From positions 1 through 51,910 of the forward strand of contig CAMBXP010000007.1 in assembly GCA_945871895.1 (NCBI GenBank): a stretch of DNA of 51,910 nucleotides, given 5' to 3'. The position numbers and the translations under genes are program-made. The DNA comes from Chryseobacterium gleum. GTDB taxonomy: Bacteria; Bacteroidota; Bacteroidia; Flavobacteriales_C; GCA-002722245. Below the pieces are notes generated by a model. It saw only the letters and a list, made by a program, of their open reading frames with translations. It was not told the origin of the DNA and searched no databases. This document shows, one piece after another, positions 18,303 through 26,093 of the stretch; the stretch's first letter is position 1; each line of letters starts with the position of its first letter.

Positions 18303-18706
18303 TCATTCTTTCCTACGACTTACAGTGCCCTTCACAGTCATAATTATATTGTTTCCATTACTGGCTTTGATCTAATAGTGACATTCTTGTTGAAAGACCC
18401 TAAGCGACTCCTGTCGCATGAAATTTTAAGTTCTCGTGTTTCTCCCAGACCAATCGCAATATTTTGAGGGCATCTTGGAGTGGTGCATCCGCAGGAGCCT
18501 AAACAGGTGTCGATCACCAAATTTGATTTTCCTGTGTTGGTAAATTTAACGTACCTAATTTTATCGGAATCTTCTTCAATAGTGCCAAAATCCAATTCGC
18601 TTTTTTCTAAAGTTAAAACTGCCCCATTGGTATCACTCAGTATTTGGGCTTGTTGGCTGCTTATCATTCCTAGCAGAAATAAAAGCGAAAAGAGTAATTG
18701 CTTTAT
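18303..18706 (-). pseudogene. DUF1573 protein, broken: ATA start and 3' frameshift
   Basis: Fourth member of the DUF1573 group, damaged at both ends. The open frame from the ATG at 18667 ends at 18344 (107 residues) and lacks a signal peptide. In the same frame upstream, 18706-18668 encodes KQLLFSLLFLLG preceded by ATA where ATG is expected; together with MISSQQAQ this makes a normal signal peptide. At the 3' end the frame is lost at about 18366-18368. One added base in that A run restores RSNASNGN and the tail IIMTVKGTVSRRKE to a TGA at 18303-18305, matching SNAGNG and MVITIKGVV of the neighbour. The core CLGSCGCTTPRCP is intact. Sequencing error is the main alternative, but it would have to occur twice. 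Confidence 0.65.
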
Positions 18707-18772
18707 GTTTTTATTTTAAAGATACTTTTAATGTAAGTTGTTCATTGTTAATGTGTTGTTAAGGCATGAAAT

Positions 18773-18803
18773 AAAAATCCCCCCGATGAAAATCGGGGGG
18801 ATT
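18773..18803 (-). terminator. Strong intrinsic terminator after DUF1573 gene
   Basis: Perfect 12-bp stem AATCCCCCCGAT/ATCGGGGGGATT (18776-18787 and 18792-18803), 4-nt loop. On the minus strand it is followed by TTTTATTT. It separates the intact DUF1573 gene at 18853-19302 from the broken copy. Confidence 0.85.
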
Positions 18804-18852
18804 CATATGTGTAAGTGTAAGTTTAAACTGGAAAAATGAAGCTGAAAGATTT

Positions 18853-19302
18853 TTATTTGGCAGTTGGACCAACATTGTTTTCTGGTAATCCACTAGGAGC
18901 TGGTTCAACAACACCTTTGATAGTGATAACCATTGTTCCGTTGCCTGCATTTGATTTTACTGTTACTGTTTTATTGAATGCACCCAAACGATCGGTGGCA
19001 TACCTAACTTGTATTTCACCTTTTTCGCCTGGCATGATTGGTTCGCTCGGACAAGTTGGAACTGTGCAACCGCAAGAACCATCACATTGCGCAATGATTA
19101 ATGGAGATTTTCCAGTGTTGGTGAATTTAATGGTTCTAAATGGATCTGAATTATGCTTGATAGTGCCGTAATCTAAAGTAGTAGTTTCAAAAGTGATAAT
19201 TGCTGCGTTAGGATCTGGAGCAGCGGCTGGTGTAGTGGTTTGAGCGAAACTAGTAAAGCTTGCTCCTAAAATTACAACTAGTGATAAAATTAACTTTTTC
19301 AT
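18853..19302 (-). CDS. DUF1573 exported protein
   Basis: Exported Bacteroidota protein of 149 residues and unknown function. The start at 19302 (MKKLILSLVVILGASFTSFAQ) gives a clean type I signal peptide; the frame further upstream has none. The DUF1573 Ig-like fold is clear: ITFETTTLDYGTIKHNSD, TIKFTNTGKSPLIIAQC, the Cys-rich loop CDGSCGCTVPTCPSEP, GEIQVRYATDRLGAFNKT and VITIKGVV. The two CxxxC-type cysteines may form a disulphide. It is one of four DUF1573 genes in a row and has its own terminator downstream. Its leader contains an 8-bp inverted repeat, AAGGTTTG/CAAACCTT, at 19318-19346. Confidence 0.9.
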   Translation of the reverse strand: MKKLILSLVVILGASFTSFAQTTTPAAAPDPNAAIITFETTTLDYGTIKHNSDPFRTIKFTNTGKSPLIIAQCDGSCGCTVPTCPSEPIMPGEKGEIQVRYATDRLGAFNKTVTVKSNAGNGTMVITIKGVVEPAPSGLPENNVGPTAK

Positions 19303-19402
19303 TTTTATTATTTTTATAAGGTTTGTTGTTTCGGTTTTCAAACCTTGTACCAAGATAGGCATCAAAAAAGAGAAATGCTGTTAATGACTTGTTAACGTTT
19401 TA

Positions 19403-19798
19403 CTATTCAACCACAGTGCCGCTTACATGAAGGGTGTAAATTCCATCGCGGTGGTTGGAGTATATAGAAATACTTTTGGAAAAGTGTCCTGTTAAGTCGG
19501 TATTGTATTGTATCGTTAGCTCTGCGTTTTTTCCTGCTTGAATAGCGTATTTAGGCCATTCAACAGCCGTACATGAGCATTCTCCTTCACATTTTATAAT
19601 GATTAAAGGTGCGCCTCCTTCGTTGCTGAAACTCACTTTTTTGGAGCCATTGCTTCCTTTTTTAATAATTCCAAAATCAATTTTTGACGATGTGAATTGT
19701 AAAACAGGAGTGTTAGGTTCGCCATCGCCAAAGGAGCTTAGCATAAACCAACTTAAAATAAAGATGAAATAGCTAAATGAGGAGATTCTAAAAATCAT
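19403..19798 (-). CDS. DUF1573 exported protein
   Basis: DUF1573 member of 131 residues with an N-terminal hydrophobic export signal (FSYFIFILSWFMLSSFG). Fold strands are visible: LQFTSSKIDFGIIKKGSN, KKVSFSNEGGAPLIIIKC, the divergent Cys loop CEGECSCTAVEWP, LTIQYNTDLTGHFSKS and LHVSGTVVE. Its start codon overlaps the stop of the upstream DUF1573 gene (TAATG at 19796-19800), so the two are probably translated together. Function unknown. Family members often occur as tandem paralogues next to envelope genes. Confidence 0.88.
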   Translation of the reverse strand: MIFRISSFSYFIFILSWFMLSSFGDGEPNTPVLQFTSSKIDFGIIKKGSNGSKKVSFSNEGGAPLIIIKCEGECSCTAVEWPKYAIQAGKNAELTIQYNTDLTGHFSKSISIYSNHRDGIYTLHVSGTVVE

Positions 19799-20247
19799 TA
19801 TTTCTTGGTCGTTTTCTTAGGTGTTACAAGCGTTCTTATAATACCTTTCACGCTCAGTACTGCGTTCTTTTTGGCGTTGCTGTGCACAGTTACGGTTTTA
19901 TTAAAAGTACCAATTAGCTTTGTATTATACTTCAATTGAATTTCTCCGCTTCCGCCTGGAGGCACTGGCTCTGTGGAGGCTGAGGCAATTAAACAGCTGC
20001 AAGGGCTTTCACAATGTGTTATTACTAATGGAGTTTTTCCTTTGTTGGTGAATTTTACTGTTCTGTAAGGATTCGATCCTTGGGCTACAGAACCATAGCT
20101 TACTACTGTGTTTTCAAAAGCAAGAATTGGTGCATTGCTGGTATCTATAAACAATTTAACAGTGTCCTTCTTTATTAATTCCACATTTTTTTGCGCCATT
20201 ATTGCCGCACTAAGAGGAATAAAAACAATAGTAGATAAAAGTCTCAT
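19798..20247 (-). CDS. DUF1573 exported protein
   Basis: DUF1573 member of 149 residues, first gene of the minus-strand DUF1573 run. Signal peptide MRLLSTIVFIPLSAAIMAQ. The domain shows LAFENTVVSYGSVAQGSN, TVKFTNKGKTPLVITHC, a Cys loop changed to CESPCSCLIASASTEP, GEIQLKYNTKLIGTFNKT and LSVKGII. The lysine-rich tail TPKKTTKK is unusual. Overlaps the next gene by the TAATG junction. Function unknown. Confidence 0.88.
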   Translation of the reverse strand: MRLLSTIVFIPLSAAIMAQKNVELIKKDTVKLFIDTSNAPILAFENTVVSYGSVAQGSNPYRTVKFTNKGKTPLVITHCESPCSCLIASASTEPVPPGGSGEIQLKYNTKLIGTFNKTVTVHSNAKKNAVLSVKGIIRTLVTPKKTTKK

Positions 20248-20336
20248 TTCTGAAATTTAATGCAAGCTAATAAACTCTTCTTAAAAATGCTACTCAATTC
20301 TTAAACTTTAAAACTAAAACTTAAAAACTCTTTCAC

Positions 20337-20344
20337 TATTTTTG
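20337..20344 (+). promoter_or_regulatory. Predicted -7 element of valS
   Basis: TATTTTTG, an exact TAnnTTTG match, 18 nt before the ATG at 20363. It contains the alternative TTG start at 20342, which argues for the ATG as the true start. No clear -33 TTG is present. Confidence 0.4.
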
Positions 20345-20362
20345 TCCTTCAATTTTTTCAGC

Positions 20363-23011
20363 ATGGCAATTTTAGACACAAAATACGATCCTTCGGGAAT
20401 TGAAAACAAATGGTATCAATACTGGTTAGATAAAGGTTTCTTTAAATCTATACCCGATGATAGAGAAGCATTTACTATTGTGATGCCTCCACCAAATGTT
20501 ACCGGACAATTGCACCTTGGCCACACCTTAAACAACACCATTCAAGATATTTTAATTCGTCGCGCCCGTTTGCAAGGTAAAAATGCATGCTGGGTGCCAG
20601 GTACCGACCACGCTTCTATCGCCACTGAAAATAAAGTGATTGAAATGTTGGCTGCGCAAGGCATCAACAAAAAAGATTTGAGCAGAGAGGAATTTTTGAA
20701 ACATGCTTGGGATTGGACCGACAAATACGGTGGTATTATTTTGAGTCAGCTCAAAAGGTTGGGCGCTTCTTGTGATTGGGATCGCACAGCTTTCACCATG
20801 GACAAAAATCTATACGATTCTGTGATTAAGGTTTTCGTTGATTTATACAACAAAGGATACATATATAGAGGAGTAAGAATGGTGAATTGGGATCCCATGC
20901 GCCAAACTGCTCTTTCCGATGAAGAAGTAAATTACAAAGAAGTTCAATCGAAATTGTATTATGTGCAATATGCCATTGAAGGTACTTCTGAATTTATTAC
21001 CATAGCTACTACTCGGCCGGAAACAATTTTAGGTGATACTGCTATTTGCGTTAATCCAACCGACGAAAGATATGCTCATTTGAAAGGGAAAAAAGCGATT
21101 GTTCCATTGGTGAATCGTTCTATTCCTATCATTTTTGATGAATACGTAGATAAAGAATTTGGTACAGGTGCTTTGAAAGTTACGCCTGCGCATGATGAAA
21201 ATGACTATAAATTGGGCATCAAACACAATTTGGAAATTATCGATATTTTAAATCCCGATGGAACAATAAGCGAAAAAGGTTTGTTCTTCATCGGTCAAGA
21301 TCGCTTCCACGCGCGCAAGGCTATTGCTAAGCAAATGGAAGAAGAAGGTCAGTTGGTGAAAGTTGAAGAAATAAAAAATAAAGTGTCGGTTTCCGAGCGT
21401 TCGGGTGCTGTTGTTGAGCCAAAATTGTCTTTGCAATGGTTTTGCAAAATGAAGGACATGGCCGACAAAGCTTTGAATGTTGTGTTGGAAGATAAATTGA
21501 TTTTTCATCCTAAAAATGCTGTGAACACCTACAAGCATTGGATGGAAAATATCAATGATTGGTGTATTTCACGTCAGTTGTATTGGGGACAACAAATTCC
21601 GGCTTACTACTATGGAAATGGTGTGAATGATTTTGTGGTGGCTGAAACGGTGGAAAAAGCTTTGGAGTTGGCTAAGCAAAGAACTGGTAATAATAGCCTG
21701 TGCGGCTCGGACTTAAAACAAGATGAAGATACTGTTGATACATGGTTCTCTTCTTGGTTGTGGCCTACTTCTGTTTTTAATGGAATTGTAGATCCTGGCA
21801 ATAAAGACATCTCTTATTATTATCCAACAAATGTATTGGTAACCGGCCAAGACATCATTTTCTTTTGGGTGGCCAGAATGATTATGGCGGGCTTGGAATA
21901 TGAAAAAGAAATTCCTTTCAAAGATGTTTATTTTACTGGAATGGTGCGAGATAAGCAAGGTAGAAAGATGTCGAAATCACTTGGGAACTCTCCTGATTTG
22001 TTCGAGATTTTCGATAAGTACTCTGTTGATGGAGTGCGTGTTGGTGTCTTGTTTTCTTCTCCAGCAGGTGGCGATTTAATGTTCGATGAAAAACAATGTG
22101 AGCAAGGAAGAAACTTCGGTAATAAAATTTGGAATGCTTTGCGTCTCATCAAGGGATGGGAAATAAAAGATCAGAGTGAGAGCGAGCGAAGTGAAGTCCG
22201 TCCACTGACGGATGAGGCTGTGTTTACTTGGTTCGAAAATAAGATGGCAGAAAGCTTAGAAAAAATTAATGATGCTTTCTCAAAGTACCGTATTTCCGAT
22301 GCATTACTAGAAACTTATCGTTTGATTTGGGATGAGTTTTGTGCTTGGTACTTAGAGATGGTGAAGCCCGAATTCGGACAACCAATTTCTAGAAATGTGT
22401 ACAATAAAACATTGCAATATTTCGAAGAGATTTTGATTATTCTTCATCCTTTCATGCCTTTCATTACCGAAGAGTTGTGGCAAAATTTAAGCGATAGAAA
22501 AGATGGCGAAACAATAATGCTGTTGAAATGGCCAACTAGAAATATAGCCGACAAATCATTGTTAACTCAAGGCGATTTAGCGAAAGAATTAATCTCAGGG
22601 GTGCGTAACGTTCGCAACCAAAATAACCTTTCTCCTAAAGAAAAACTGGAGGTTAAAATCAATACCAGCAACAAAGAAAATTATGCTTCTTTTGAAGCAA
22701 TTGTAATCAAGTTGGCGAATCTTACTGCAATTGAATTTGTAAGTGCTAAAGTGAGTGATGCAAAATCATTCATTGTTCAACGCGATGAGGTGTTTATTCC
22801 TATCGCAGTGGATGCTGCAGAAGAATTAGCTCGCATGATTAAAGAACTAGAATACAACAAAGGGTTTTTAAATTCAGTAGAGAAAAAGCTTTCTAACGAG
22901 CGTTTTGTTCAAAATGCAAAGCCAGAAATTCTTGAAATTGAGCGCAAGAAAAAAGCCGATGCTGAAGCTAAAATTAAAATGCTGGAAGAGAGTTTGGCGG
23001 CGATGAAGTAG
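20363..23011 (+). CDS. valS: Valyl-tRNA synthetase
   Basis: Cytoplasmic class I aminoacyl-tRNA synthetase charging tRNA-Val, 882 residues, normal length. PPPNVTGQLHLGH carries the HIGH-type motif HLGH at 51-54. GRKMSKSLGNSPD carries KMSKS at 535-539. Between them lies the editing domain with TTRPETILGDTAI. The C-terminal ERKKKADAEAKIKMLEESL coiled coil is typical of ValS. The start at 20363 fits the family N-terminus (AILDTKYDP). A short low-complexity piece (SESERSEVRP, about residues 609-618) interrupts a poorly conserved link before the anticodon-binding domain. Its stop lies 8 nt before the left repeat of the DUF559 element. Confidence 0.98.
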   Translation: MAILDTKYDPSGIENKWYQYWLDKGFFKSIPDDREAFTIVMPPPNVTGQLHLGHTLNNTIQDILIRRARLQGKNACWVPGTDHASIATENKVIEMLAAQGINKKDLSREEFLKHAWDWTDKYGGIILSQLKRLGASCDWDRTAFTMDKNLYDSVIKVFVDLYNKGYIYRGVRMVNWDPMRQTALSDEEVNYKEVQSKLYYVQYAIEGTSEFITIATTRPETILGDTAICVNPTDERYAHLKGKKAIVPLVNRSIPIIFDEYVDKEFGTGALKVTPAHDENDYKLGIKHNLEIIDILNPDGTISEKGLFFIGQDRFHARKAIAKQMEEEGQLVKVEEIKNKVSVSERSGAVVEPKLSLQWFCKMKDMADKALNVVLEDKLIFHPKNAVNTYKHWMENINDWCISRQLYWGQQIPAYYYGNGVNDFVVAETVEKALELAKQRTGNNSLCGSDLKQDEDTVDTWFSSWLWPTSVFNGIVDPGNKDISYYYPTNVLVTGQDIIFFWVARMIMAGLEYEKEIPFKDVYFTGMVRDKQGRKMSKSLGNSPDLFEIFDKYSVDGVRVGVLFSSPAGGDLMFDEKQCEQGRNFGNKIWNALRLIKGWEIKDQSESERSEVRPLTDEAVFTWFENKMAESLEKINDAFSKYRISDALLETYRLIWDEFCAWYLEMVKPEFGQPISRNVYNKTLQYFEEILIILHPFMPFITEELWQNLSDRKDGETIMLLKWPTRNIADKSLLTQGDLAKELISGVRNVRNQNNLSPKEKLEVKINTSNKENYASFEAIVIKLANLTAIEFVSAKVSDAKSFIVQRDEVFIPIAVDAAEELARMIKELEYNKGFLNSVEKKLSNERFVQNAKPEILEIERKKKADAEAKIKMLEESLAAMK

Positions 23012-23019
23012 TCGAACTA

Positions 23020-23088
23020 TTTTCAAACGATAGATCACTAATCAACTCTCCTCCTTTTCAAGGAGGAGTCCCGGAGGGGAGGTGGTTA
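23020..23088 (+). repeat. Left inverted repeat of DUF559 element
   Basis: Contains a 9-bp hairpin CTCCTCCTT/AAGGAGGAG (23048-23056 and 23060-23068, loop TTC), then a small C/G-rich stem and GGGGAGGTGGTTA next to the gene. It may also act as the valS terminator region. Confidence 0.85.
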
Positions 23089-23097
23089 ATTATTAAT

Positions 23098-23466
23098 ATG
23101 GATAAACTATACAATAGACCATATCTAAAAGAAAGACGAGTTTCTTTGAGAAATAACATGACCTCAGCCGAAGCCATGTTATGGAATATGATTAAATCCA
23201 AACAACTAGGAGTAAAATTTAGAAGACAACATAGCATAGGGAATTTTATCGCCGATTTCTATTCTTCAGAAATTAAATTAGTTATAGAAATGGATGGGGG
23301 ATTACATCGGGATTTAATACATCAATCTAATGATGAAGTGAGAGATGTTTATATGCAGGATTTAGGGATTACTGTACTTCGTTTCGACAATCAGGAAATC
23401 TTTGAAGATGAGGAAAGAGTGAAGGAAGAATTGAAACAAAAAATAAAGGAATTAAAGTTTAAATAA
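23098..23466 (+). CDS. DUF559 (Vsr/PD-(D/E)xK-like) endonuclease domain protein
   Basis: Small protein of 122 residues made almost entirely of a DUF559 domain, related to very-short-patch repair and other PD-(D/E)xK nucleases. Features are the helix MTSAEAMLWNMIKSKQLG, KFRRQHSIGNFIADFY with Asp53, and IKLVIEMDGGLH with Glu64 and Asp66, the likely metal-binding catalytic residues, then DLGITVLRFDNQEIFED. The reaction has not been settled for the family. The start at 23098 fits the common N-terminus (YNRPYLKERRVSLRNN). It is bounded tightly by long inverted repeats, like a gene carried by its own element, and its stop codon falls in the right repeat. Confidence 0.9.
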   Translation: MDKLYNRPYLKERRVSLRNNMTSAEAMLWNMIKSKQLGVKFRRQHSIGNFIADFYSSEIKLVIEMDGGLHRDLIHQSNDEVRDVYMQDLGITVLRFDNQEIFEDEERVKEELKQKIKELKFK

Positions 23467-23532
23467 CCACCTCCCCTTCGGGACTCCTCCTTGAAAAGGA
23501 GGAGAGTTGATTAGTGATACATCGTTTGAAAA
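23464..23532 (-). repeat. Right inverted repeat of DUF559 element
   Basis: Inverted copy of 23020-23088 with three substitutions (one in the C/G-rich stem, two adjacent near the outer end). Holds the same 9-bp hairpin and supplies the TAA stop of the DUF559 gene. Confidence 0.85.
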
Positions 23533-23552
23533 GCAAGTCAATTAGTCCCGAA

Positions 23553-24326
23553 TCAATCAATATACCCCGCAAATTTATACGTCCACAAGCCAATAGTTTC
23601 ATGAAAGAAGATCTCCCAGGCGTGCACGGCATATATGTTTGGAATCAATATTTTTTGGTAGGTAAGATTTCTGGGGCCAGATAGTTTAGATGTTCCATAT
23701 GGCGAGACTATTACTCCTTCTTTTTCAAAGCAGCCAAGAGAACGCTGCATGTGTGTTGCTGAGGTAATGAGCAATATTTTTTTTGAGTTGTAATCTGGCA
23801 ATTTATTTTGTAAAACTTCCTTAGTGAACAAGGCGTTTTCGTGGGTGTTTCTGGATTTTGTTTCTATCCACACATCGCTTGAATCGAAACCCAATTCACA
23901 AACAAATTTTTGTAACAAAGCAGCTTCTTTTATCTCAGGAAAATTGATGTCGCCTGAACCTCCCGAAATCAATAGTTTTTTAATTTTCCCTTTTTTCTGC
24001 AATACCATAGGTTGCAATAATCTATCGATGTTGTTGTTGAAGATAATTCTATCGTTGCGTGCATCATATTTAATCATACCGCCCAGCACGATGCCAACGT
24101 CATATTGCTCATTGTCGGCAATTTTCACGTTTTCCACCTCCAAACTTCTAATTACTTCTTCGGCCAAAAATTCATTCGAGAATACCAGAAAAATAGCACA
24201 TGAAATGATAAGGGATTTTTTCTTTCTTTCGGGCACTTTGGTGAATAGCGCGTAAATAATTCCTATCGCAATCCAAGTAAATGGAGAGAACAGAAAACTT
24301 AGTATTTTAGAGATGATGAAAAACAT
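23553..24326 (-). CDS. YdcF/SanA/ElyC family (DUF218) membrane protein
   Basis: Inner-membrane protein of 257 residues with two N-terminal membrane segments (LFSPFTWIAIGIIYALF and SLIISCAIFLVFSNEFL) and a DUF218 domain. Visible domain motifs are YDVGIVLGGMI, KKLLISGGSGD, ETKSRNTHENALFT and KILLITSATHMQRSLGCFEK. ElyC and SanA members influence envelope polymer metabolism in enterobacteria, but the biochemical role is unsettled. The gene is transcribed toward the DUF559 element, ending 21 nt from its right repeat. Confidence 0.9.
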   Translation of the reverse strand: MFFIISKILSFLFSPFTWIAIGIIYALFTKVPERKKKSLIISCAIFLVFSNEFLAEEVIRSLEVENVKIADNEQYDVGIVLGGMIKYDARNDRIIFNNNIDRLLQPMVLQKKGKIKKLLISGGSGDINFPEIKEAALLQKFVCELGFDSSDVWIETKSRNTHENALFTKEVLQNKLPDYNSKKILLITSATHMQRSLGCFEKEGVIVSPYGTSKLSGPRNLTYQKILIPNIYAVHAWEIFFHETIGLWTYKFAGYID

Positions 24327-24449
24327 TCTTCAAAAATAGAATAAGAATTGTAACAACCTAAAAAAGCATTGATAATAATACTTTTCGACTTTTCAAGTGA
24401 ATCTCTTACTCAGGCAATTTATCGACTATCTTCTAATCGATAATAGTTA

Positions 24450-25484
24450 TTAATAGGAGGCTGCTTCAATTAAAATTCCACCCTTCCATTCTTCTGTTTT
24501 TTTGTAATTCAATGAGCCGTCTTTAGAATAGAAGTAGATGGTTTTTTTACCATCCAATTGCCCGTTTCTATAATTGCAATAAATTTTTATTTTTCCAGTT
24601 GTTAAGTCATATTCATTGTAAATTCCATGAAGTTGTCCATCTAATATCGATGCGTCAATCAGGAGGTCTTTCCCATGCCAATTCGCATCCATCTTTTTAT
24701 ATATGCGATACCTTCCTGTAGGTAAATTTCTTTTTAGTCTTTTTGGTAAAAAAGATTGAGTGCTATCGGAATTTTCCTCAAGATATGTGTTGTGAATGAT
24801 TCCGCTGCTATTTAAAGAAGAATTTATTCTAGATAATTCTGAGCGGTATTGAGGGTTTGTATTTGGCGGTTTTTCAATTTCAATTTTCGTGTTGTTGGTT
24901 GGCCACTCATATGATTCCATTTTCTCCTCTGAAATCAGTATCCATTTCATGTCTTCTTTTTTGAATTTTCTTTTGGTACCCTTAATGTATTTTTGATTTT
25001 TCCATTCTTTAATGTAACTATATTTTATGCTATCTCCTTCAAGAATTTCTGCTTCGTATTTGTTCATATAGTAATCAGAATCGTAGCATGTTGTATGGGT
25101 TGTGTTTTGTTGAATGATATATTGCTTTACATCAAATCCATCCTTCATTATATTGATGATTATATCTAGACTATCAAATTTTTTGTAATGAACAGAAATG
25201 GAGTCGCCCCAACAATAATTGATATAATAGAAGGTTCCCTTCTTATTACTTTCAAATGATTCAAATAATGTGTCGTTTCTTTCAAGTCGATATTTTTTTT
25301 CGTCCCATTGATTATAATGCTTTACTTGTTTATTTAATTTATCAACCAGAAGATGAATATTAGTGTAGTCGCATATTTCTTTTGGTTGATACTTATCATT
25401 TGGGTGTATCACGAAAATTTCTTTTTGCCCTAAGAGATCAGTGCCAGTAAGGATTAGGAATATTATTAAAAGTCTCATTAACAT
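24450..25484 (-). CDS. Secreted protein with MORN-like C-terminal repeats
   Basis: Predicted secreted protein of 344 residues; start at 25484 (MLMRLL) or 25478 (MRLL), both giving the signal LLIIFLILTGTDLLGQ. The middle is rich in charged and aromatic residues and matches no family I recognise. The last 80 or so residues carry MORN/YwqK-like beta hairpins: GKDLLIDASILDGQLHGIYN, YRNGQLDGKKTIYFYSKDG and EEWKGGILIEAASY. In Bacteroidota such modules are common in secreted proteins of unknown role. It stands alone with about 120 nt of gene-free DNA on its 3' side, in which I see nothing. Confidence 0.7.
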   Translation of the reverse strand: MLMRLLIIFLILTGTDLLGQKEIFVIHPNDKYQPKEICDYTNIHLLVDKLNKQVKHYNQWDEKKYRLERNDTLFESFESNKKGTFYYINYCWGDSISVHYKKFDSLDIIINIMKDGFDVKQYIIQQNTTHTTCYDSDYYMNKYEAEILEGDSIKYSYIKEWKNQKYIKGTKRKFKKEDMKWILISEEKMESYEWPTNNTKIEIEKPPNTNPQYRSELSRINSSLNSSGIIHNTYLEENSDSTQSFLPKRLKRNLPTGRYRIYKKMDANWHGKDLLIDASILDGQLHGIYNEYDLTTGKIKIYCNYRNGQLDGKKTIYFYSKDGSLNYKKTEEWKGGILIEAASY

Positions 25485-25567
25485 TGTTTTTTGAAAGATA
25501 ATTCAAAATTAAATTAAAGTAACATATAAATTTGAAATAGCACTGTGGAATTGAAATGCGTTATAGC

Positions 25568-25581
25568 ATGATGTAGATCAA
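25568..25581. promoter_or_regulatory. FNR-like binding site upstream of 25652 gene
   Basis: ATGATGTAGATCAA matches TTGAT-N4-ATCAA at 9 of 10 positions. Its centre lies 38.5 nt upstream of the end of a -7-like AATATTTG (25606-25613), a spacing typical for class II activation. A gene for a CRP/FNR-type regulator lies immediately downstream. Confidence 0.5.
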
Positions 25582-25651
25582 ATCTTCGTATGTCGGCTAT
25601 CATGAAATATTTGTGCTTCTTTACCGAACTTCACTTTCTAAATTATTTTTT

Positions 25652-26020
25652 ATGGAAATTACCATTACTGATAGCAAAACTTTGGCAGAGGTTCAAGCCG
25701 AATTCAATCAACATTTTCCATTTTTGAAATTGGAGTTTTTCAAAAAACACCACGAAGAAGGGGAGGGTAGCAAGAAGTCGGAAGCCATTAACTTATCTAA
25801 GAAAATTGCCGATGTGAGAAGCATCTATGGCATGGAAGAATTAAGTATCAATGGTCACAAAAAAGTGAGCACTTTGGAAGACGAATTCTTTGAATGTTAT
25901 GGCATGAATGTGCAGGTGTTTAGGAAATCGGGTAAAGCTTGGTTGCAAACTACCACAACAGATAGTTGGACTTTAACTGAACAAAACAACGAAGGAAAAG
26001 AACACGAGACTCTAGTTTGA
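25652..26020 (+). CDS. Small conserved hypothetical protein
   Basis: Soluble acidic protein of 122 residues, no signal or membrane segment. The start at 25652 (MEITITDSKTLAEVQAEFNQ) is preferred because the open frame upstream covers the promoter. I recognise no domain. The sequence has the look of a compact alpha/beta protein (FPFLKLEFFKK, VRSIYGMEELSINGHKKVST, FFECYGMNVQVFRKSGKAWL). It converges on the receiver-CRP regulator gene, separated only by a REP-like pair. The FNR-like box in front suggests it belongs to the regulon of that regulator. Function unknown. Confidence 0.75.
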   Translation: MEITITDSKTLAEVQAEFNQHFPFLKLEFFKKHHEEGEGSKKSEAINLSKKIADVRSIYGMEELSINGHKKVSTLEDEFFECYGMNVQVFRKSGKAWLQTTTTDSWTLTEQNNEGKEHETLV

Positions 26021-26022
26021 TT

Positions 26023-26093
26023 GTAGGGGTGCCCCTTGCGGGTACCCTTTTACAACGCCTTTTGAAATGGGCATCCGCAAGGGAAGCCCCTAC
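26023..26093. repeat. REP-like inverted pair with GTAG heads
   Basis: Two inverted 25-nt units (26023-26047 and 26069-26093; 20 of 25 positions match). Each begins with GTAG on its own strand and then folds, for example GGGTGCCC/GGGTACCC in the left unit. The right unit supplies the stop codon of the regulator gene ending at 26090. Confidence 0.7.

Larger units (their letters stand above)
23020..23532. mobile_element. DUF559 element: nuclease-like gene between 69-bp inverted repeats
   Basis: A 513-bp unit: left repeat 23020-23088, 9 nt, the DUF559 gene, right repeat 23464-23532. The repeats are inverted copies differing at 3 of 69 positions, and the gene's stop codon is the first triplet of the right repeat. 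Nothing but the gene is enclosed. No clear target-site duplication is seen. Mobility is inferred from this layout. Confidence 0.6.

Noticed and set aside
19318..19346. Inverted repeat AAGGTTTG/CAAACCTT in a DUF1573 leader as a riboswitch or operator
   Set aside because: Eight bp with a 13-nt loop and no further structure; matches no riboswitch I know. Mentioned under the gene only.
20342..20362. TTG start adding seven residues to ValS
   Set aside because: The TTG lies inside the predicted -7 element, and MAILDTKYDP fits the family start.
22170..22210. Low-complexity SESERSEVRP segment in ValS, possibly an inserted repeat
   Set aside because: It is in frame, short, and lies in a variable linker; no second copy was seen in the window.
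23005..23545. Target-site duplication around the DUF559 element
   Set aside because: TAGTC occurs near both sides but not next to the repeat ends, and a 5-nt match is expected by chance.
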